DNA of 11,122 bases from Candidatus Bathyarchaeota archaeon (GTDB lineage: Archaea; Thermoproteota; Bathyarchaeia; RBG-16-48-13; GCA-020355125), in assembly GCA_026014905.1 (NCBI GenBank), contig JAOZHK010000187.1, positions 1-11,122 of the forward strand, in the 5' to 3' direction. Shown here one piece after another: positions 7,106 to 11,122 of this stretch. Under the pieces are notes generated by a model. It was given only the letters and a program-made list of their open reading frames with translations, did not search any database and was not told the DNA's origin. The translations under genes and the position numbers were made by a program. How positions within the stretch are numbered: position 1 is the stretch's first letter; each line of letters begins with the position of its first letter.

Positions 7106-8086
7106 CTATCTTTTTGTTATCTGAGTAATATGGGAATCCAACGATTTGATAAAATCCATAACTTTATCAGATGGAACTCGGGCACCACTCGCAAGAGCAT
7201 GACCGCCGCCAAACCCCCCCAACTGTTTAGCGATAACTGAAGTAAGCGTTCCCAGGTCAATTTGCATATGGGATTTTCCTCGAATTGATAGGTCTGAATG
7301 AGCTTTGTTTGGATCATGATTATAACTTATACTTACATCAGCATTGCAGACATCGAGAAGTAAATTTGCGATGGCTCCAAGTGATTCTCCAGGCATTTCT
7401 ATATACGTTAAATTATGCAATGCTTTCGCTTTGAGAGGGAGATCTTGTCGCAATGCAGTGATTTTAGATAACTGCTCGAGAGCGAGTACAGAGACGTCTT
7501 TTATTTGATGTGGGTAGTTTAATTTGGCTAATTGATTTACAACCCGTTTCTTGAAAATTATATCAGCTTTTTCTATTGCATAGGTTAAGAGCATTGTTTC
7601 GAATAAGACGAAATCTCGATCGTATTGATTCAGTAAGGCCTGTGCTTGTGGTCCCTGTTCTAAACGATCTGATATAGCAGAATAGCATGGGAGAATACCT
7701 GCTTCATGAGGTAACAATTTATGAAATAACTGAAATGTGAGAACTGACGCGCAATCACGAGTGTCGTGAATAACGTCTACACCAAGTCCCTGTAAGGTAT
7801 CGATCAGGTTTGGATCGAGCTGATGATGATCTATGTATGTCACTTCTGCAAACTGTCGTACTCGATTGATACTCTTTATGTGATTTTCATTGAGTCCTAG
7901 ATCACAAATGTATACATGACCATAGTTTTGTCGAATTTTACTGAAACAGGTCGTTATATTTCCATAATTTGTTAACATGAAGTTGGCTTTAATAGCGCTT
8001 CGAATTATTGCAGCGCAAACGCAGCCATCGACATCTTTCAGATGGGAAACACACATAGTCTTTAGAGAAGGTTGCATTGATTTCAC
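7106..8086 (-). CDS. DHH-DHHA1 family phosphoesterase (archaeal, NrnA/RecJ-related)
   Basis: A 326-residue DHH-superfamily phosphoesterase that probably cleaves oligonucleotides, nucleic acid ends or a small phosphodiester; the substrate is not evident. Motifs: I, SHLKDVDG (14-21, D18 and D20); II, ICDLGLNE (D62); III, YIDHHQLD (DHH 86-88); IV, AISDRLEQG (D140). The C-terminal DHHA1 motif GGFGGGHALASGA is at 290-302. All metal-binding aspartates are present. It is clearly shorter than, and different from, the RecJ-like protein at 681-2138. The frame opens with GTG at 8086; an ATG at 8077 has GTGA 5 nt upstream and may be the true start (323 residues). A TATA-like box at 8108-8115 would put transcription start close to 8085, leaving almost no leader. 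It appears to head the long run towards kae1. Confidence 0.85.
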   Translation of the reverse strand: MKSMQPSLKTMCVSHLKDVDGCVCAAIIRSAIKANFMLTNYGNITTCFSKIRQNYGHVYICDLGLNENHIKSINRVRQFAEVTYIDHHQLDPNLIDTLQGLGVDVIHDTRDCASVLTFQLFHKLLPHEAGILPCYSAISDRLEQGPQAQALLNQYDRDFVLFETMLLTYAIEKADIIFKKRVVNQLAKLNYPHQIKDVSVLALEQLSKITALRQDLPLKAKALHNLTYIEMPGESLGAIANLLLDVCNADVSISYNHDPNKAHSDLSIRGKSHMQIDLGTLTSVIAKQLGGFGGGHALASGARVPSDKVMDFIKSLDSHITQITKR

Positions 8087-8107
8087 TTGAGATAGGTTCC
8101 TAGCCTG

Positions 8108-8115
8108 TATTTAAG
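8108..8115 (-). promoter_or_regulatory. Probable TATA box for the DHH-kae1-bud32 run
   Basis: The minus strand reads CTTAAATA, a good archaeal TATA match, about 25 bp before the GTG at 8086 and 34 bp before the ATG at 8077. This spacing predicts a leaderless GTG start or a very short leader that just includes GTGA ahead of the ATG. It is the natural promoter for the KEOPS-containing run. Confidence 0.5.
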
Positions 8116-8212
8116 CAGCTCCTATAGTGCGTGTATACCCATATGCTTATAGTAAAGATCCACGTGGTTTCATGGGATTCCAAACTGGGAGAAATGATTC
8201 ACTACCGACAAT

Positions 8213-8224
8213 ACGCGCGCGCGT
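8213..8224. repeat. 12-bp CG-alternating palindrome
   Basis: ACGCGCGCGCGT is a perfect self-complementary tract about 90-100 bp upstream of the TATA-like box of the DHH gene. It shares its core with the 10-bp tract at 7092-7101 downstream of the same gene. Confidence 0.6.
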
Positions 8225-8319
8225 GCCTTGGATTTCGTCAAGATGAAACCTGATGAATCATACGTGAAAGGAATGAAAAATGCTAGGAAGATTGTCAATG
8301 ACACTGGTTTGCCGATTAA

Positions 8320-9246
8320 TTAAGTTTGAAGAGATGGCATAACTTGCTCGGCAAATAGCTTTAATCCGTCTGAATGTGGTTGATCAAGAAACCTCAGCAT
8401 GAAATGCTTGATTCCAAGATTTAGATATTCTTGTACCTGTGCAATGATGTCGTTTGGGGTTCCACAGAAGTGAGCTTGTCGTCCTCGTTGAGCGATTTTT
8501 TTAGCTTTGTTTTGGCTAGACGCAATTGCTACAAATCCTTCTACGGTTTTTATAATGGATTCGTAATCACGCCCAACATTATTACAGTGTTTCTCTAGAA
8601 CATTTAATTTGTGTTGAAAGTGTTCGATGGATTGAGCGTGCCCGTTCCACCAGTCAGCGTATTTTGCGACAACACGTAAGGTTAACTGTTCTCCGCTTCC
8701 ACCTATCATTATAGGAGGAGCGGGGTGGGGTCGAGGAAAACAACGCCCTTCATGAATAGTATAATACTTGCCTAAGAAAGTAACTTGGTCTTCAGACCAC
8801 ATTTTTTTAATGATTTGAACAGCTTCTTCTAATTGCCCGATTCGCACAGCTGCACGGGGAAAAGGATATCCATAACCCTTGTACTCTACTTCACTCCACC
8901 CAGCTCCAATTCCCAGAATTAATCGTCCTGGAGCGAGATCAGCGAGAGTCGCGGCCATTTTCGCTAAAAGGGCAGGGTTTCGAAAGGAGTTGCATAATAC
9001 TCCGCTACCTACCTTCATGTGAGGGTATGTCCCGAGTAAATAACTCATTACACTCCAACATTCTAGTGCATCTGCATTTTCAGGTTGATTCTTCACCCAC
9101 GTCATCAAGTGGTCGGATACCCATAATGTGGTAAAGTTGGGTGGAATTTCTGACAAGTATTGCTGAATACTGTTAACAAACTCTTTACCTTTTACTCCCT
9201 CTTCACTTAAAGTGGGTACTTTTATGCCAAATTCAAGTTTTTCCAA
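8320..9246 (-). CDS. LLM-class flavin/F420-dependent oxidoreductase
   Basis: Luciferase-like monooxygenase-family oxidoreductase. In archaea most such enzymes use the deazaflavin F420, so an F420-dependent dehydrogenase or reductase is the likeliest role; the substrate is unknown. From the TTG at 9246 it is 308 residues, typical for the family. Visible are WVSDHL (42-47), NPALLAKMAATLADL (90-104), the characteristic PGRLILGIGAGW (106-117), IMIGGSGEQ (178-186) and the ADWWN segment (196-200). The frame extends upstream to position 9300, but that start has no ribosome binding site. GGAGG lies 7 nt before the TTG at 9246, and the protein then begins MEKLEFGIKVP, as expected for the first beta strand. 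It is a single-gene unit, divergent from aIF2 gamma, with its own TATA-like box. Confidence 0.88.
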   Translation of the reverse strand: MEKLEFGIKVPTLSEEGVKGKEFVNSIQQYLSEIPPNFTTLWVSDHLMTWVKNQPENADALECWSVMSYLLGTYPHMKVGSGVLCNSFRNPALLAKMAATLADLAPGRLILGIGAGWSEVEYKGYGYPFPRAAVRIGQLEEAVQIIKKMWSEDQVTFLGKYYTIHEGRCFPRPHPAPPIMIGGSGEQLTLRVVAKYADWWNGHAQSIEHFQHKLNVLEKHCNNVGRDYESIIKTVEGFVAIASSQNKAKKIAQRGRQAHFCGTPNDIIAQVQEYLNLGIKHFMLRFLDQPHSDGLKLFAEQVMPSLQT

Positions 9247-9253
9247 ATACAAT

Positions 9254-9258
9254 CCTCC
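9254..9258 (-). promoter_or_regulatory. Shine-Dalgarno that sets the LLM oxidoreductase TTG start
   Basis: The minus strand has GGAGG seven nucleotides before the TTG at 9246, with the same spacing as at S15. It supports the 308-residue protein over the 326-residue extension. Confidence 0.7.
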
Positions 9259-9303
9259 ACGCACGAGTAAAAAAAGTGGCGATAAGTATTGAATGCACAC
9301 AAG

Positions 9304-9311
9304 AGTATAAA
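9304..9311 (-). promoter_or_regulatory. Probable TATA box for the LLM oxidoreductase
   Basis: The minus strand reads TTTATACT in the 194-nt divergent region. Transcription about 25 bp downstream (near 9282) would give a leader of about 35 nt carrying GGAGG. Confidence 0.45.
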
Positions 9312-9340
9312 CCCTTTATCATCCTAAGCAGCCAAGAATG

Positions 9341-9359
9341 AAAAGACTGAAAGTCTTTT
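9341..9359. repeat. Perfect inverted repeat in the LLM/aIF2 gamma divergent region
   Basis: AAAAGACT and AGTCTTTT are separated by GAA, a 19-bp dyad. It lies about 30 bp upstream of the LLM TATA-like box and about 80 bp upstream of the aIF2 gamma start. It could bind a dimeric regulator of one or both genes. As a plus-strand transcript it would form a hairpin with a 3-nt loop ending in four U residues. Confidence 0.55.
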
Positions 9360-9399
9360 ACATCAATGAACAATATGCCCATTTTTTGAAAGTCAATAT

Positions 9400-9407
9400 C
9401 TTTATCT
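9400..9407 (+). promoter_or_regulatory. Weak candidate TATA element for aIF2 gamma
   Basis: CTTTATCT lies about 35-40 bp before the GTG at 9441 and would give a leader of about 11 nt. No Shine-Dalgarno is seen before the GTG, consistent with a leaderless or short-leader mRNA. The match is poor, and GTATAC at 9418-9423 is an alternative. Confidence 0.25.
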
Positions 9408-9440
9408 AGTAGAGTTCGTATACTGTAAAACCAAATTTCG

Positions 9441-10694
9441 GTGCCTGTCGTGTCAAAAGACGGAGATATTCTCGAATCAGTTCCTCAACCTGAAGTCAAC
9501 ATAGGGACCTTAGGACATGTTGATAATGGAAAATCAACTCTAGTTGAAGCGCTCACAGGTCAATGGACGGCTCGTCATAGCGAGGAACTAAAGCGGGGAA
9601 TAACTATCCGTATTGGATACGCAGATGCTATGTTTTATAAATGCGAACAATGTGGGTTATATGGCAACTCAGAGACTTGCAGTCAATGTGGATCCCCAGC
9701 TACATTTCTTCGAGCTGTAAGTTTTGTTGATAGTCCAGGTCATCATAGTCTTATGGTCACAATGCTCTCGGGAGCCGCTTTAATGGATGGGGCATTACTG
9801 GTTCTTTCTGCAACAGAAAGATGTCCTCAAGCTCAAGATAGAGAACATTTAGCAGCAGCTGAGATCACAGGGATAGATAATCTAATTATAGTTCAGAATA
9901 AAATCGATGTGGTTGAAAGAGATCAAATTATGCAAAGATATCGAGAAATTCAAGATTTCATTAAAGGCACAATCGCTGAACCCGCACCCATCATCCCTGT
10001 AAGCGCCCAACGCGCGGTCAATATCGATCAAGTAATTGAGATGATCGAGAAGATCATCCCCACTCCTCCCCGGGAGGATCACAAGCCACCCTTAATGCCC
10101 ATTTTACGATCCTTTGATGTCAATAAACCGGGCACTCCCGCTGATGAGATACTGGGAGGAGTCATTGGAGGTTCCATCTCCCAGGGCATATTTGAAGTAG
10201 ATGATCAAATAGAAATTAGACCTGGAGTTCGTATTGAAAGAGGGGGAAAAGTTCTGTACGAACCGTTATTCACTGATATTGTCAGTCTCAATGTAGGAAA
10301 ACACACAGTGAAAAAAGCTACTTGTGGTGGTTTGATTGGAGTTGGAACCTTATTGGATCCAGCGCAAACTAAAGCTGATAGTCTTGTTGGGAACATTATT
10401 GGTAAGCCAGATAATCTCCCACCTGTTCTAAACGATCTCACCATAGATGTTAAGCTTTTTGAAAGAGCGATTGGTACTAAAGAACTTTTAAAGGTCGATA
10501 ATATTCGTCGAAATGAAGCCCTCGTACTAAATGTTGGAACAGCAGTAACTGCAGGAGCGGTGACTGCCTCAAAACGAGATATTGTTGATGTGGCACTGCG
10601 AAGACCTATATGTGCAGGACCTGATACTCAGGTTGCTGTTAGTCGACGAATTGGAGAAGGTTGGCGGCTTATCGGGTTTGGAAAAGTAATATAA
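9441..10694 (+). CDS. eif2g: Translation initiation factor 2 subunit gamma (aIF2 gamma)
   Basis: GTPase subunit of the aIF2 heterotrimer that brings initiator Met-tRNA to the small ribosomal subunit. The 417-residue length fits the family. The G domain starts with GHVDNGKST (25-33). Switch 1 follows as HSEELKRGITIRIGYAD (46-62), then a zinc knuckle with C68, C71, C80 and C83, DSPGH (97-101, with H101 the catalytic-histidine equivalent), ERCPQAQDREHL (126-137) and NKID (153-156). Beta-barrel domain 2 includes NKPGTPADEILGGVIGGSI. Small departures from the commonest archaeal consensus are VDNGK for VDHGK and PGHH for PGHE. The start is GTG at 9441 with no clear ribosome binding site; the GTG at 9450 is an alternative. 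A PIN-domain gene follows after 28 nt, as in many archaea. Confidence 0.96.
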   Translation: MPVVSKDGDILESVPQPEVNIGTLGHVDNGKSTLVEALTGQWTARHSEELKRGITIRIGYADAMFYKCEQCGLYGNSETCSQCGSPATFLRAVSFVDSPGHHSLMVTMLSGAALMDGALLVLSATERCPQAQDREHLAAAEITGIDNLIIVQNKIDVVERDQIMQRYREIQDFIKGTIAEPAPIIPVSAQRAVNIDQVIEMIEKIIPTPPREDHKPPLMPILRSFDVNKPGTPADEILGGVIGGSISQGIFEVDDQIEIRPGVRIERGGKVLYEPLFTDIVSLNVGKHTVKKATCGGLIGVGTLLDPAQTKADSLVGNIIGKPDNLPPVLNDLTIDVKLFERAIGTKELLKVDNIRRNEALVLNVGTAVTAGAVTASKRDIVDVALRRPICAGPDTQVAVSRRIGEGWRLIGFGKVI

Positions 10695-10722
10695 CCTATT
10701 GGCAGATTTCATGACGTAGAGA

Positions 10723-11122
10723 ATGATTAAAATAATTTTCGATACTAACTTCTTGATGTACTCCCTGGATTTTAAAGGTGATATATTTCAAGCTATAGAA
10801 GATGCAGTTAACCAACGTATCGAGAAAATTGTACTCAGTCCAGTTTTAGAAGAAATACAACATCTCACTGTTTGTGCTTCAAACAAGATTAAACATAGAG
10901 CACAGAAAGTCCTGGAATTAATTCACGACAAGCAATTAAAATTCAGAACAATAGTTGTTCAATCGAAGGCATCCGATGACGTTGACCAAACGATAACAAC
11001 CTACGCTCAAAACAACCAATGTTATATCGCTACAAATGATAAAGAACTGAGAAAAACCTTAAGAAAAGCAGGTATTCCAGTGATTTTTATCAGACAGAGA
11101 TCGCGAATAGGCGTTTTTCGAT
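10723..11122 (+). CDS. PIN-domain ribonuclease-like protein (Fcf1/VapC type), partial at the window edge
   Basis: The frame opens with ATG at 10723 and stays open to the window end (133 full codons), so the C-terminus is missing. It shows a PIN fold: IFDTNFLM at 5-12 (D7), SPVLEEI (39-45, E44), an acidic DDVDQTI (85-91) and ATNDKELRKTLRKAGIPVIF (103-122, D106), followed by RQR. These acidic residues form the magnesium-binding nuclease site. Archaea commonly carry such a PIN gene directly after aIF2 gamma, and it is related to Fcf1-like rRNA-processing proteins and to VapC toxins. No antitoxin-like gene precedes it, so a housekeeping RNA-processing role is more likely than a toxin-antitoxin pair. 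The family ends soon after this motif, so only a few residues are probably missing. The upstream ribosome binding site is weak (GAG close to the ATG). Confidence 0.85.
   Translation, partial: MIKIIFDTNFLMYSLDFKGDIFQAIEDAVNQRIEKIVLSPVLEEIQHLTVCASNKIKHRAQKVLELIHDKQLKFRTIVVQSKASDDVDQTITTYAQNNQCYIATNDKELRKTLRKAGIPVIFIRQRSRIGVFR

Larger units (their letters stand above)
8087..8319. other. 233-nt intergenic region with inverted repeats and two short protein-like frames
   Basis: This gap lies between the LLM oxidoreductase stop and the DHH gene start. The right half holds several elements. GGTTTCAT (8166-8173) pairs with ATGAAACC (8243-8250), and inside it TCCAA (8179-8183) pairs with TTGGA (8228-8232). 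ATGATTCA (8194-8201) pairs with TGAATCAT (8254-8261), crossing the first pair. A 12-bp CG palindrome sits at 8213-8224. On the plus strand, a 36-residue frame opens at ATG 8143 and ends at TGA 8251-8253. A 26-residue frame opens at ATG 8243 and ends at TAA 8321-8323, overlapping the LLM stop. Neither has a convincing ribosome binding site. They may be chance, a frameshifted remnant, or part of an RNA element. Confidence 0.4.

Noticed and set aside
8243..8262. C/D-box guide RNA, because TGATGA occurs at 8251-8256
   Set aside because: No matching D box (CTGA) at a suitable distance on the same strand and no terminal stem in the right place.
9882..10444. Minus-strand frames inside aIF2 gamma
   Set aside because: They are shadows of the well-supported GTPase gene, with no recognisable protein content.
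10723..11122. Toxin-antitoxin pair for the PIN protein
   Set aside because: The gene directly upstream is aIF2 gamma and there is no small antitoxin-like frame in the 28-nt gap. The context fits the housekeeping PIN family.

Overview
The window is archaeal chromosomal DNA. It encodes RNA polymerase subunit Rpo7, an archaeal-type S15, the KEOPS subunits Kae1 and Bud32, initiation factor aIF2 gamma and the PIN-domain protein that often follows it. The base composition is AT-rich. Several genes start with TTG or GTG behind a Shine-Dalgarno sequence, and TATA-like boxes lie upstream of several transcription units. A phylum cannot be fixed from this stretch. Separate (unfused) kae1 and bud32 argue against lineages with the fused gene. 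The classical AroB plus an AroA-beta type DAHP synthase, and a probable F420-dependent oxidoreductase, are further lineage hints only.

Layout on the minus strand, in transcription order from right to left: a DHH phosphoesterase (8086-7106), kae1 (7075-6071), bud32 (6064-5435), an XTP/ITP pyrophosphatase (5432-4812), DAHP synthase (4789-3761), 3-dehydroquinate synthase (3757-2663), rpsO/S15 (2585-2148), a RecJ/GAN-like DHH nuclease (2138-681) and rpo7 (591-16). Most gaps are 2-30 nt, so this reads as one long co-directional run. Its larger gaps, before S15 (77 nt) and before rpo7 (89 nt), each hold a TATA-like box. Another strong box lies inside the end of the pyrophosphatase gene, ahead of the two aro genes. 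An LLM-class oxidoreductase (9246-8320, minus) stands alone upstream of the run. It is divergent from aIF2 gamma (9441-10694, plus), which is followed by a PIN-domain gene that runs off the right edge (10723 onward).

Functionally the run mixes tRNA modification (Kae1 and Bud32, t6A synthesis), nucleotide-pool cleaning, ribosome and RNA polymerase components, replication/repair nucleases and the first two steps of the shikimate pathway. The aro pair is the functional outsider.

The least explained DNA is the 233-nt gap at 8087-8319. It holds a 12-bp CG-alternating palindrome, nested inverted repeats and two overlapping protein-like short frames. The other non-coding signals worth attention are two perfect 8-bp-arm inverted repeats. 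One sits over the predicted transcription start of S15 (2617-2637). The other is in the LLM/aIF2 gamma divergent region (9341-9359). No mobile element, CRISPR array, tRNA or rRNA was seen.
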